Origin: Halomonas sp. 7T
Lineage (GTDB): Bacteria > Pseudomonadota > Gammaproteobacteria > Pseudomonadales > Halomonadaceae
Length of the DNA: 64,000 nucleotides
Direction: 5' to 3'
Assembly (NCBI RefSeq): GCF_025643255.1
Contig: NZ_CP087112.1
Location: 1,364,001 to 1,428,000 of the forward strand
The position numbers were made by a program, and so were the translations under genes. Positions 9,881 through 18,620 of this stretch are shown here, in pieces. Every line of letters starts with the position of its first letter. Positions within the stretch are counted from its first letter, which is position 1. A model generated the notes under the pieces. It ran no database searches, was not told the DNA's origin, and saw nothing but the letters and a program-made list of their open reading frames with translations.

Positions 9881-10543
9881 CTAGCGGGCAATATAGTCGG
9901 CAATTTTTTCTCGAATTCCGCGAAGCTCGGCATTCAGCTCAACTTTGCGGTTAAATTGTTTCGTGTTGCGTAACCGTTTCTCTAATTTCTCAGCCTGCTT
10001 TTCTAAGGTGCTGGCAGCACTGAAGCGTGATAGCTGCTCTTCCAAACGCTCGCCATCTCGCTTGGGCGTGGGTATCAGCTTACTCAGCCACTGGTGGTAC
10101 AGTGCCTGCAGATGGATAGCGGGAGGTAGCGGATGGCGCTCTGTATTCTCTGCATGCCAACCGCTGCTGAGATAGCTTTCGTCTGTGACCCATTTGTTGG
10201 CATCTGCCTGGCTTGGGCGTTTATAAGCCGCTTTAACACACACGCCGCTTGGCCCTTTCAGCTCAAATACAATGGGAAACGGGATAGCGTGGTCAATGGC
10301 GCTCAACACATCGTCGTGGAGTGCTTCACCTTTCAGGGTGACCACAAACACCTGTAGCTCGGGCACATCCTTCGTGCCGGGTAAATTCAGAGTGCTAGGG
10401 GCTATTTTGGCATGCCAAGTGATTTGCTCTACTTCATCACGAAAACGCTCACGCAGCTTGTTGCTTCCCTTGGTGTGAGCAAGCACCTTCTGCTTGGCTA
10501 CCACGCGGTCTAAGCGGGTTTTATCTGGGTAGTGATAGAACAT
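9881..10543 (-). CDS. DUF4391 domain protein
   Basis: A 220-residue protein that I match to DUF4391, a family with no known biochemical function that I associate with type III-like restriction loci next to a helicase and a Mod gene. The N-terminal ~150 residues look like a compact alpha/beta domain (VPELQVFVVTLKGEALHDDVLSAI; PIVFELKG), with a conserved-looking AAYKRPS. The C-terminal ~60 residues are charged and heptad-like (EKQAEKLEKRLRNTKQFNRKVELNAEL) and may form a coiled coil for contacts with partner subunits. It lies 8 bp after ptuB and 39 bp before mod. The role is unknown; a link between helicase and Mod is inference. Confidence 0.8.
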   Translation of the reverse strand: MFYHYPDKTRLDRVVAKQKVLAHTKGSNKLRERFRDEVEQITWHAKIAPSTLNLPGTKDVPELQVFVVTLKGEALHDDVLSAIDHAIPFPIVFELKGPSGVCVKAAYKRPSQADANKWVTDESYLSSGWHAENTERHPLPPAIHLQALYHQWLSKLIPTPKRDGERLEEQLSRFSAASTLEKQAEKLEKRLRNTKQFNRKVELNAELRGIREKIADYIAR

Positions 10544-10551
10544 GACTGACG

Positions 10552-11151
10552 TTACCGGAGCAGTGTGGCGAGTAGGTATCGATACGGCGCACTGTCAATG
10601 AACTGGTCTATCACTTCTGGGTGAGCTTTCGCCACTACCTCAAATTGTTCAATCCATTTTTTTCTGTCACGTACAAGCTCAGCGTGCCTGTTTAACCCCA
10701 GCATATCGCGGGTTTGCGTCACTTTGTGTCGCTGTGCCCGGCTCAATCCCGTCAGTGGTTGGATAGAACCGTCTTCGGTGCTTAGGGTCCAGTGATCATT
10801 GCAGCCCGGCCCTGGTGGTATGGGTAACACCTTTGCTTGTTTACTATGCCCACAGGTGTTGTTTGTGGAACAGCTATGAGCAAAGTTGGTGTACACGAAG
10901 CAGAGCGTTGGTTGAGCATTTGGCCCACCTTTGGGCACTATATGCTCAATATGCCCTTCCTCGTCGCTCAACCAAGCCTCGCAGTAAACGCAGCGCCCTT
11001 CCTGCAAAAGGTTAAGGGCCGAGCGTATTTCGTACTTAATAGCCTGAAACTGCTGATTCTCGTTAAAGTCTATTACCTGCAAGCCAGGGTGCTGCTGCTT
11101 GAACGCTGTCAGGACGGGCGGTTCTGTGCTGCCATGCTGTAGTTCAACCAT
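10552..11151 (-). CDS. ptuB: PtuB-like HNH endonuclease of a Septu system
   Basis: A 199-residue HNH nuclease. Seen directly: CVYCE at 54-58, HIEHIVPK at 67-74 (the His-rich strand that holds the metal), and the later NF...SC...NNTCGHSK at 89-104. The spaced Cys pairs would bind structural zinc and the His/Asn residues would form the active site. In Septu, PtuB is activated by the ATPase PtuA to damage nucleic acid during infection. The start codon overlaps the end of ptuA by 8 bp, the usual arrangement for the pair. It is embedded inside a restriction-modification operon, which is unusual. No reverse transcriptase is present, so this is not a retron-linked copy. Confidence 0.85.
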   Translation of the reverse strand: MVELQHGSTEPPVLTAFKQQHPGLQVIDFNENQQFQAIKYEIRSALNLLQEGRCVYCEAWLSDEEGHIEHIVPKGGPNAQPTLCFVYTNFAHSCSTNNTCGHSKQAKVLPIPPGPGCNDHWTLSTEDGSIQPLTGLSRAQRHKVTQTRDMLGLNRHAELVRDRKKWIEQFEVVAKAHPEVIDQFIDSAPYRYLLATLLR

Positions 11152-12562
11152 CGTTACGGCTCTTTTTCAGGTCTGCCAAAAAGCGCCAAGTGTGAAGCTC
11201 TGCTTCAGTAAATTCGTAGCCCATGGCCGTTAGGGTTTGCATAGCTTGCTGCGCTTCTGGCGTTTGCTCTTTGCCTGCACGAATCAACTGCTCGGTTTCC
11301 GCCACCAGTTCTTCAATGTTGTCTATGGCGGGAGTGGGCGTTACCCCCATGACATAAGAGAGCGCATCCCCTGACGAATGCCCTAACGGGCTGAAGTCTG
11401 GCATCACGACATCAAACTGGCCGTCCTCTTCGTGAATCACGCGCAGATTTTCCCGCGCCACGGTTGTGATCACTTGGGGGCTATGGGTAGTCACCACAAA
11501 TTGAATAGAGGGAAACGATGTTTGTAATGCCTGCAAAATCCGCTGTTGCCAGCGAGGATGCAGGTGCATATCTACTTCATCAATCAACACAACGCCGGTT
11601 GTTTTCGACGGAGCCTCTGACCCTAGATGGGGGTTCAGGCGAATACAGCGGTAGGCTAAGTCTCCTACCATTGCCAAAACACTACGTATGCCGTCGCTTA
11701 GCTGATCGACTGATAAGTAACCTGCATTATCGTGGTTGAGAATCAGGGTTTCGCCATCTTCCAGGCTATATTCGAGAGTATGCCAACCGGTGGTCGGCTT
11801 AAGAATAGCGTCGATAGCATGCTGGACGGCTTCAATGCGCTCATGGGCGCGTATTCGGTCAGCTGATGTTGCTGACTTACGCTCGTTCGTATTGGTACGG
11901 CTTTTCCAAGCCCAGATAAACCAGTCACGAAAATATTTGAACGACGAGGCCGGGTCCATACAGTGTCGGTAGGCAAATGTGCGCACGTAGAAGTCATCTT
12001 TCTCAGACTGCTTTTCTGAGCGACGATCTGCTTCTGATAGTAGGCGCTTTTGCATCCACAAACGGCCGGTGCCGTAATAACCAAAAACGGGTAAGGGAGA
12101 AGCATCTTCTGGCTTGCGCACGGTTTCCTGTAGCGCTTTGGCCCACTTCTCCAACTGTTTGGTATCGCCATCACCCCGTGTTTTGGTGCGACTAGCTTCA
12201 CTTTCACGAAAACGATGCCAGTGTGACGCTGGCATGGTGTTGCCGCACTCAACGGAACAGAGCTCGTCCCAATCGGCTTCCATTTCGATAATGGTGGGCA
12301 ACTGGCGCTTCATCCCCACGCTGCTCTCCATCACACGGCGCACGTCTGCGACTGCAATACCGTTTTGCGGGTCGCTGTATCCTGAAGCTTTCGCTAGATC
12401 AAAACTGCTGATGAAGGGCCAAAGGCCAACGCGTATCGCATCTAGCAGGGTGGATTTTCCCTGGCCGTTCTCTGCCACAATTACCGTCATTTGGGGGTGC
12501 AAAGACAGGCTCACTGACTCAAAGCAGCGATAGTTCCTGACATCAACTTTGTTCAGCTTCAT
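11144..12562 (-). CDS. ptuA: PtuA-like ABC/SMC-type ATPase of a Septu system
   Basis: A 472-residue AAA/ABC-class ATPase of the OLD/RecF-like group. Walker A is ENGQGKST at 31-38, the signature-like LSDGIRS is at 288-294, Walker B is VVLIDEVDMHLHP at 324-336 and the H-loop TTHSPQ is at 358-363, so the ATPase core is complete. The middle (about 100-260) is the variable insertion between the two ATPase halves. In Septu, PtuA forms an assembly that controls the HNH nuclease PtuB. The gene follows the helicase after 42 bp and overlaps ptuB by 8 bp. The pair's identification is good; its independence from the surrounding operon is not known. Confidence 0.85.
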   Translation of the reverse strand: MKLNKVDVRNYRCFESVSLSLHPQMTVIVAENGQGKSTLLDAIRVGLWPFISSFDLAKASGYSDPQNGIAVADVRRVMESSVGMKRQLPTIIEMEADWDELCSVECGNTMPASHWHRFRESEASRTKTRGDGDTKQLEKWAKALQETVRKPEDASPLPVFGYYGTGRLWMQKRLLSEADRRSEKQSEKDDFYVRTFAYRHCMDPASSFKYFRDWFIWAWKSRTNTNERKSATSADRIRAHERIEAVQHAIDAILKPTTGWHTLEYSLEDGETLILNHDNAGYLSVDQLSDGIRSVLAMVGDLAYRCIRLNPHLGSEAPSKTTGVVLIDEVDMHLHPRWQQRILQALQTSFPSIQFVVTTHSPQVITTVARENLRVIHEEDGQFDVVMPDFSPLGHSSGDALSYVMGVTPTPAIDNIEELVAETEQLIRAGKEQTPEAQQAMQTLTAMGYEFTEAELHTWRFLADLKKSRNDG

Positions 12563-12604
12563 CCTTCCCCCAGTTAACCGCAGCGATATCGTCTTTTAAT
12601 AGGC

Positions 12605-15600
12605 TTAGTGCGCGGCGTCGCGGATCACCACGAACGCCATCAACTCAAAATCGCTAAGTCCTTGTATGGTATCGACTAAGGCCGTGGTTGTCCCGCCTCC
12701 GAACAAACTATCCACCTCTCGCTCTTCCTTGGCAGCCACCATAGAGCGGATTGCTTGATCCAGCAGTGCTGAATAAACGCTCATATCACGTCCATCCTGG
12801 GTTTCTTCATTAAACGGACGGTAGGCAGGCTCTATAGCAGTGGAATACCCTTTGCAGGCTGTGCGCGCTAAATCTAGCAGGCGTTTGACCTCAGTGTAAT
12901 CGTTCAGCACCTCTCCATCATTGCCAATATAGACCAGGTAGTAAGGATGTAAGCGGTTCTGTTGCTGCAGTTCGCCTTCTGCTTTGTGGCCGGAGTTCGT
13001 GAGGTGTCGCAACAGAAAAATCACTCCTGGAAACAGGCCTTTGTCAGGCTGTGCCGGTGCAACGCTATGCAAGCCATTGGGCAGACGGCTTAAATCTCCG
13101 TGCTCTTTGATATCGCCCAGCAGATCCATACGGAACTCGTTCAAGCCCAGATCCGTAATAGAGACACCGGACTTTAAATCTTCCATCTCGACGACTTCGT
13201 CTTGAAGACGGCGCAGCTGCTCCCGCCGATAGGCAGTATCGTTCGCTTGAGCATTGAGTACGTTGTCGTCCCCCGTCGCGGTGACATCGGCAATCACCAT
13301 GCGGTTTTCTACCCGCTCTTTGAGGTTGATGTACTCATCTAAACTGATGTCCGGCCAGTAGTTAACTAGCTGAATAGTCTCGTTAAGTGAGCCAATACGG
13401 TCAATTCGCCCGAAACGCTGAATGATGCGCACCGGGTTCCAGTGAATATCGTAGTTAATGAGGGTATCGCAGTCCTGTAGGTTCTGGCCTTCTGAGATGC
13501 AGTCTGTCGCAATCAGGATATCAATTTCACGCGGCTCGTTCGGAAACACCTGCGCTTTGCTTTTGGAGTGCGGCGAAAACAGAGTGAGTAAACCTTGGAA
13601 ATCGTAATGGCGGCGGCTACCGGGCATATTACCTAGTGTAGAAACCGGGGCATCGCTACCAGTTACCAAGGCAGTGTGAAGGCCATGTACTTTTGATAGT
13701 GCCGGGGCCAACTGCTCATAAAGGTACTTCGCGGTATCCGCAAAGGCAGTAAAGATGAGAATTTTCTTATTGCCGGGGTTGATAGGTGACGCGATTTTGT
13801 CAGCAATGTAAAGACCTAGATGCTGCAGCTTGGTATCGTCTTCAGGCGTGACTTTTGCCATTTGTTCTAACAGCAACTCGATCCACACTAAGTCGTTGTT
13901 AAGGTCATGCTCCCACGAAGGCAAGTCCATGTCTTTTAAGCTGATCTGTATCTTCTTACCCACCGTGCTGTCGTCAGGCATGGGGATATCATCATCCTCA
14001 GGATCAGCATTCTCATAAGCCGCTGCAATATCAGCAAAATGTTGCGTGCTGCCGTTTTGCTTGAAGGCTTCGATTTTATCTAGAATCGTCTGATGACTGT
14101 TTTGCAGTGCTTGTAACGTCAGTCGAAAGGAAGCCACAGAGCTTTCTAGCCGCTTCAACAAATTAGTCGTCATCAAGGCTTGCAGGCTCTTTTCCCTATC
14201 AGCCTGCTTGAAGCTCCCTCCGCCACTTGACACCTGGGTGTCATACATCGCTTCGTACTTCTTCAAACGGCTGGGCAGGATATAGCTGATAGGCGCATAA
14301 ACAGCGAGCCTAAGCTGTGAGAGATGCTGAAAAATCTCATTGAAATCAATGACACCTTTACGCTCAGTTAATGGGCAATGAAATGACAGAGGTTTTCGAC
14401 GTGTAGGAAAGCTGCCTATCTCGCTGGTGTCGTAGAAGGTTTCAATATGCCGCCGTGAGCGTGCAATGGTGACACTGTCCAGCAGTTCAAAGAAATCAAA
14501 ATCAAGCGACTTAAGGATAGCGCTAGTAGTGCGCTTTTCAGGAGGCAGAGACGACCAGTGATTAAAAGCAGCCTGAGCACGCCTAAACACAACATCAATA
14601 TCCTGGGTGCCACTGAGGTGACGTGTCAGGTTTTCTGATTCGCCTTCATAAGCCAGTGCCAACTGATTTTTCAGGTCGTTGAAGCGGTTATTGACTGGCG
14701 TTGCCGACAGCATCAACACTTTGGTTTTCACACCAGCGCGAATGACCTGGTTCATCAGCTTTTGGTAACGCGTTTCCCTGTCTTTATAGATGTCGTTGTT
14801 ACGAAAATTATGTGACTCGTCGATCACCACAAGGTCGTAATTACCCCAGTTTACACGATCAAGCGGCATGCCTAGGGATTCGCCACTGGTGCGCTGCAAA
14901 TCCGTATGACAAAGCACATCGTAGTTGAGCCGATCTTGAGCAAGTACGTTGGTGGTCAGGTTGCGGTTATAGGTCAGCCAGTTATCGGCCAGCTTTTTCG
15001 GGCATAGTATCAGCACGGCACGATTGCGCAGCTCGTAGTATTTGATCACCGCCAGTGCCGTGAAGGTTTTACCAAGCCCAACGCTATCGGCCAGGATACA
15101 GCCGTTGTAGGTCTCTAACTTATTGATAATGCCAGTAGCTGCATCCCGCTGAAAATTGAAGAGCTTCTGCCACACCACCGTATCTTGGTAACCCGTGCGG
15201 TCATTGGGTAAAACGTCTTCGCTGATGTCTTCCAGGTACTCGTGAAAGATGTGGTAAAGCATCAAAAAGTAAATGCGCTCGGGCGAGTTCTCTCGATACA
15301 CGGTTTCGATATGCTCGCACAGCTCGGCGGTTACATCCTCCAGCTTCTCTTCATCTTCCCAGAGCTGGTCAAACAGCGTCATAAATTGTGCGGTATGTGC
15401 TGGGTCACTGAACCGCGTGACAAAGTTGGAGACGGCATTGCCTTGCTGGTAGCCAAGATCGACAGCGGTAAAGCCTTGCAACGGCATATAAACGGTGTCG
15501 CCCGCGTGCGCTTCTACCCCTGCAAAGGGCTGCATGGCAGCTTGACCACGATTAGAACGGAAGCTGGCCTTACGCCGAATCCAACTGGCACATTCACGGG

Positions 15601-15913
15601 CAATAGCTCGTTGATTCAGCTTATTTTTGAGCTGAATTTCAAACTCGCTGCCATGCAGGCTGCGTTCACGCTCTGCTTTGGGAATAAAGAACTCGCGATG
15701 AGCCTTGCGAAGCGTATCGGTGGCTTCATGGGGCACGAAGGTAGGCGAGGTAAAGATGAACTCTAGCGAGTCCACGCTCTCTAGCTCTTGCTTGAGCGAT
15801 TCATACGCGTAAATAGAGAAACACGAAGCTGCAATCTTGAGCTTAGCACCGGGCTGTACGGTGCTTTTCAGGTCGTCGCCCAGCAGCCGGTTGATATTAT
15901 CAATGATCTCCAA
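12605..15913 (-). CDS. SNF2-family helicase with N-terminal PLD-like region
   Basis: A 1,102-residue superfamily 2 helicase. Motif I is DSVGLGKT at 276-283, motif II is VVIDESHNF at about 362-370, motif III is MLSATPVNN, and the last motifs are in SEGQNLQDCDTLINYD and IIQRFGRIDRIGS. The first ~230 residues resemble the phospholipase D-like part found in related defence helicases, but I see no clear HKD active site, so nuclease activity is uncertain. The only good start is a TTG at 15911-15913 with AAGGGG 7 nt upstream; no ATG fits. It is the first gene of the minus-strand defence operon. Helicases of this kind with DUF4391, Mod and Res form a recurring set as I recall it. Confidence 0.88.
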   Translation of the reverse strand: MEIIDNINRLLGDDLKSTVQPGAKLKIAASCFSIYAYESLKQELESVDSLEFIFTSPTFVPHEATDTLRKAHREFFIPKAERERSLHGSEFEIQLKNKLNQRAIARECASWIRRKASFRSNRGQAAMQPFAGVEAHAGDTVYMPLQGFTAVDLGYQQGNAVSNFVTRFSDPAHTAQFMTLFDQLWEDEEKLEDVTAELCEHIETVYRENSPERIYFLMLYHIFHEYLEDISEDVLPNDRTGYQDTVVWQKLFNFQRDAATGIINKLETYNGCILADSVGLGKTFTALAVIKYYELRNRAVLILCPKKLADNWLTYNRNLTTNVLAQDRLNYDVLCHTDLQRTSGESLGMPLDRVNWGNYDLVVIDESHNFRNNDIYKDRETRYQKLMNQVIRAGVKTKVLMLSATPVNNRFNDLKNQLALAYEGESENLTRHLSGTQDIDVVFRRAQAAFNHWSSLPPEKRTTSAILKSLDFDFFELLDSVTIARSRRHIETFYDTSEIGSFPTRRKPLSFHCPLTERKGVIDFNEIFQHLSQLRLAVYAPISYILPSRLKKYEAMYDTQVSSGGGSFKQADREKSLQALMTTNLLKRLESSVASFRLTLQALQNSHQTILDKIEAFKQNGSTQHFADIAAAYENADPEDDDIPMPDDSTVGKKIQISLKDMDLPSWEHDLNNDLVWIELLLEQMAKVTPEDDTKLQHLGLYIADKIASPINPGNKKILIFTAFADTAKYLYEQLAPALSKVHGLHTALVTGSDAPVSTLGNMPGSRRHYDFQGLLTLFSPHSKSKAQVFPNEPREIDILIATDCISEGQNLQDCDTLINYDIHWNPVRIIQRFGRIDRIGSLNETIQLVNYWPDISLDEYINLKERVENRMVIADVTATGDDNVLNAQANDTAYRREQLRRLQDEVVEMEDLKSGVSITDLGLNEFRMDLLGDIKEHGDLSRLPNGLHSVAPAQPDKGLFPGVIFLLRHLTNSGHKAEGELQQQNRLHPYYLVYIGNDGEVLNDYTEVKRLLDLARTACKGYSTAIEPAYRPFNEETQDGRDMSVYSALLDQAIRSMVAAKEEREVDSLFGGGTTTALVDTIQGLSDFELMAFVVIRDAAH

Positions 15914-15980
15914 ACACCCACCCCTTCTCCGTCCCTGACTGCCAACCGGAAGCCCTTGCCTCAGTTAGGCATAACTTCAA

Positions 15981-16008
15981 TGAATAATCCTGCATCAGCG
16001 TATATCAA
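15981..16008 (-). promoter_or_regulatory. Possible promoter of the defence operon
   Basis: On the minus strand, TTGATA (16003-16008) and TATTCA (15981-15986) are separated by 16 bp and lie about 70 bp before the TTG start of the helicase. The -10 match is poor. It is the best sigma70-like pair I can see in the 197-bp gap, which otherwise holds only the terminator of the next gene. Confidence 0.3.
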
Positions 16009-16069
16009 TCGCTAAGGCGAATGAAGCGCTATACAAGCTCACTATGTTTTTACCATTACCCAAATATGC

Positions 16070-16098
16070 AAAATCCCCGAGCCTGAAAAGGCCCGGGG
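16070..16098 (-). terminator. Rho-independent terminator after the DUF3987 gene
   Basis: CCCCGAGCC (16075-16083) and GGCCCGGGG (16090-16098) form a stem with one mismatch and a TGAAAA loop. Read on the minus strand the hairpin is followed by ATTTT. It insulates the defence operon from the mobile-element backbone upstream. Confidence 0.7.
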
Positions 16099-16110
16099 TT
16101 GCGTTGTTGG

Positions 16111-17571
16111 CTATGAGTTGACCACCGTCATTAGTAGCGCTTGATCATCTTGGTGGGTTGGAAACAGGTCAATAATTGTTTTCTTGTCTATTACTCCCAT
16201 TCTTATTTCGCAGTTGTTTTGCATGATGTTCAGGATAATGTTGAGTTTCCCCGCATCTCGCAAATCATTTGGGCAATATTTCCTGACGCGATTTTTGCGC
16301 AAATAGCGGTAGCCTTCAGCACGTTTTTGGTTGAACCAGCTTTGCAAGGATAGGTAATCGCGCTGCTCTTCTGTCGGAGCCTGAAACAAGCGGAGAAATT
16401 CATTTGAAAACCAGAAGCAGAGTAAAGTAGCGTCGTTTAACGTGCGTAATGACACCTCCCCTTCTATTCCAAATTCTGCACAGTGCAGCAGCACGGCCAT
16501 TCTAGCGATATTGTCTGCCAGCTTAGAGGCATGATCGCCAAAGCCTTCAAAGCGACCCCCTGGACGAATTTCACGCTCTATTTCATTGGCCAGCACAAAC
16601 CAACGCCCCTTCGCGTCATTGGTGAAGCGAATAATAGTGCGCTCAAAATCAGGCGATTTACCTGCTTCGATATTGAGCTGGAATAGCTCCTGCACCCATG
16701 TATCGTACTCATAGTTGGGTATTTTACGTATCTCCTTCACAGGTCGCATGCCCTGTGTGGTTGCGGGGTAAGTCATATGGGTTCTGGCAAAAAAGCCAAT
16801 GCCCCTTGCGTTTTCTCCTCCTTTGGAAACAAATCGTTGCATTACGCTAGGTTGCGCTTGCACATAAAGCGTTGTGCGTGGTCTTACCACGCAGCTACTG
16901 CTGTTTTTGCGGTCAACTCGTATCGGGTCACCTCCCCATAACGAGTTCCACAGCGATAGTTGGCGGGCTGCATGCCCGGATAAGATCTCCTCCCCCTCAC
17001 TGGAGCGTAAAATGGTGGATTGAATAGCTTCCCGATCAAACAGAGCCATGGCGGCTGCAGGCGTTACATCACTCAGTGTGCGAATGCCCGCTCTCGGTGG
17101 ATATTTGGGTTTAAGTTTTTCATGTTCGTATAATTCCTCGATAGCCTCTTCACTACCGTACTTGGCCACCTCTCTCAAAAGGCCGTTTTTTCTCGCCTGC
17201 CAAATCGTCAGCGCAAGCTCATAATCTCGCACCGTCTCAACGTATTTTTGGTCTAGCTCACTTTCTAGCTCGTTAACCTTTCCAAAGAACTGATTATCAA
17301 CGGTTGTCTTACGCTCGCCTGACACAGCAACAGCTGCAAAATACTGACTAGGCGGCACAATTTGCCCGTTGGGTTTTTCAACATCGACCAGGTTTTGCAG
17401 CAAAAAGGAGGCCACTGCCAAGCCTCCTTGCGCAACCATAGGCAATGGGGCCAGGGTTGCCTCCCCGACCTGATGGATCTTATCTTGCAATACGCCACCG
17501 CTTTCGATAATTGGAAAATTAAAAACAGTGGCAGGCAAACAGCTGTAGTAATAATTCCTGATGTTAAGCAT
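16111..17571 (-). CDS. DUF3987 (YfjI-type) mobile-element protein
   Basis: A 486-residue protein of the DUF3987/YfjI family, common on P4-like satellites and integrative elements and thought to be related to replicative primase-helicase proteins. Family-typical features are YFAAVAVSGERKTTVDNQFF (about 77-96, a degenerate P-loop-like segment), the LSDVTPAAAMALF segment near 165, and the arrangement of the SSEGEEILSGHA segment. The C-terminus (YRYLRKNRVRKYCPNDLRD) looks like a winged-helix segment. The length is normal. It is followed by a terminator and preceded by alpA at 123 bp. The ribosome site before the ATG is weak (AGAGAG). Function in the element is inferred from family distribution. 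Confidence 0.85.
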   Translation of the reverse strand: MLNIRNYYYSCLPATVFNFPIIESGGVLQDKIHQVGEATLAPLPMVAQGGLAVASFLLQNLVDVEKPNGQIVPPSQYFAAVAVSGERKTTVDNQFFGKVNELESELDQKYVETVRDYELALTIWQARKNGLLREVAKYGSEEAIEELYEHEKLKPKYPPRAGIRTLSDVTPAAAMALFDREAIQSTILRSSEGEEILSGHAARQLSLWNSLWGGDPIRVDRKNSSSCVVRPRTTLYVQAQPSVMQRFVSKGGENARGIGFFARTHMTYPATTQGMRPVKEIRKIPNYEYDTWVQELFQLNIEAGKSPDFERTIIRFTNDAKGRWFVLANEIEREIRPGGRFEGFGDHASKLADNIARMAVLLHCAEFGIEGEVSLRTLNDATLLCFWFSNEFLRLFQAPTEEQRDYLSLQSWFNQKRAEGYRYLRKNRVRKYCPNDLRDAGKLNIILNIMQNNCEIRMGVIDKKTIIDLFPTHQDDQALLMTVVNS

Positions 17572-17694
17572 GGTGTTTCTCTCTTGCAGGCGCTACTTTC
17601 ATGCAGCACATCGTCAGTGCCACGCGCCGCATGAAGCATGCGTTAAAATTTAATTGTTAAAGAGCAAATGCAGTGATTGAACGTGCCAGACTGG

Positions 17695-17910
17695 CTAGCC
17701 GCGTTGTTGGCGACGAGATTCAAGCCAAGCTATAACCTCACCTCGGTACCAACCCACAGCGGCAGTACCTAACCGCACTTGGCGTGGGAATTCAGGATCG
17801 TGCCGCTTTGATTTTGGATCTAGCATTTCGTAGATCTTTGAGCGGGATAGACCGATAAAGTCTTTTAGGTCTTTCATTCGCAGGACAGTTAAGTCGTCAG
17901 TTGCTTGCAT
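17695..17910 (-). CDS. alpA: AlpA-family excisionase/regulator
   Basis: A 71-residue MerR-like HTH protein of the AlpA family: VLRMKDLKDFIGLSRSKIYEMLDP is the helix-turn-helix, followed by the typical FPRQVRLG...VGWYRGEVIAWLESR tail. AlpA proteins control integrase expression and act as excision factors in P4-like elements. A strong ribosome site (AAGGAG, 9 nt before the ATG) is present. A perfect 12-bp inverted repeat lies 87-135 bp upstream and may be its operator. As the integrase of this element is broken, AlpA probably no longer drives excision, though it may still regulate neighbours. Confidence 0.9.
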   Translation of the reverse strand: MQATDDLTVLRMKDLKDFIGLSRSKIYEMLDPKSKRHDPEFPRQVRLGTAAVGWYRGEVIAWLESRRQQRG

Positions 17911-18284
17911 GGTTACGGTCTCCTTATCAGTTCATAAATCATCCAGGGCACCTGGGTGAAGTGAACTTTAGGCATTACAACCATCCTACGGCCACCAAAA
18001 ATATCTAGGCCTGAAGCGGCGGAAGGAAAAACTCTAGATATTTTTTATTGACAATCTGATTTTTTAAAAACCCAGCCTGCAAGAAAGAATGTGCAGTGTT
18101 TCATGGCCATACCCCCGCTACATTGCTACTTGTAGCGGGATGTAGCGTTGCCCTCTACTCGGCATGTGCTAATAACAGCTTATTAGAGACTCGACGAGCC
18201 ATCCTCAGCCTCCTCAGAACAGCTTCTCCTAAATTAATTTCTGGGGTTTTATGCCTTTAACCTCATCCAATATCGAACCAGCAA
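17911..18284. promoter_or_regulatory. Regulatory gap upstream of alpA with two inverted repeats
   Basis: A 374-bp stretch without a gene. It contains a perfect 12-bp inverted repeat, AAAAATATCTAG (17997-18008) with CTAGATATTTTT (18034-18045), spacer 25 nt. Further on, CCCGCTACA (18114-18122) pairs with TGTAGCGGG (18131-18139), and TGTAGCG is repeated at 18141-18147. These could be binding sites for AlpA or the neighbouring HTH protein, or part of an origin. A small CCAGG-GCA-CCTGG palindrome lies near 17945. Confidence 0.5.
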
Positions 18285-18620
18285 TTACCTGCTTTTTTCT
18301 GAAAGCCACCTCTTTAACAGCGTTAGTCCAGGCCTTTTGGGATAGCGCCGCCCTTGCAACCATTCCTGCAGCGTACGGCATGGCACGCCCAACTCTTCTG
18401 CCATTTGGGCTTGAGTAATGCCACGTTGCTTTCGTAATGCTGAGGCGTCGCGTATTAATCTTCGCTTGGGCTCGTCACGCTCCAGGATCGCTAGCCGTGC
18501 TTGGTTGGCGTCTAGCGTATCCGGTGAATGTGCTACTGCCATAGAAGGAGCATTCGCATGTAAATTATTGCCAGTAGATGCTGCTGCGGTGGGGGGACGT
18601 TGCCATGGATATCGTGTCAT
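18285..18620 (-). CDS. Small XRE-like helix-turn-helix regulator
   Basis: A 111-residue protein with a C-terminal HTH: ALRKQRGITQAQMAEELGVPCRTLQEWLQGRRYPKRP. The N-terminal ~45 residues (PWQRPPTAAASTGNNLHANAP...) look unstructured. I chose the ATG at 18620 because AGGAG lies 9 nt before it; the frame continues a little further upstream. It is probably a DNA-binding regulator of the element's replication or transfer genes. It lies between alpA and the YagK-like gene, all on the minus strand, with about 107 bp to the latter. Confidence 0.75.
   Translation of the reverse strand: MTRYPWQRPPTAAASTGNNLHANAPSMAVAHSPDTLDANQARLAILERDEPKRRLIRDASALRKQRGITQAQMAEELGVPCRTLQEWLQGRRYPKRPGLTLLKRWLSEKSR

Noticed and set aside
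12114..12533. 139-residue plus-strand frame over ptuA
   Set aside because: It is antisense to a gene with all ATPase motifs and has low-quality composition.
10552..12562. Retron or other reverse-transcriptase link for the Septu pair
   Set aside because: No reverse transcriptase motif (YxDD) in the neighbouring genes and no msr/msd-like gap.
15242..15766. 174-residue plus-strand frame over the helicase
   Set aside because: Antisense shadow; the helicase frame has all motifs.
95..15913. BREX or DISARM assignment for the defence block
   Set aside because: No PglZ, BrxL or DrmB/DrmC-like gene is present; helicase and methylase alone are not enough.
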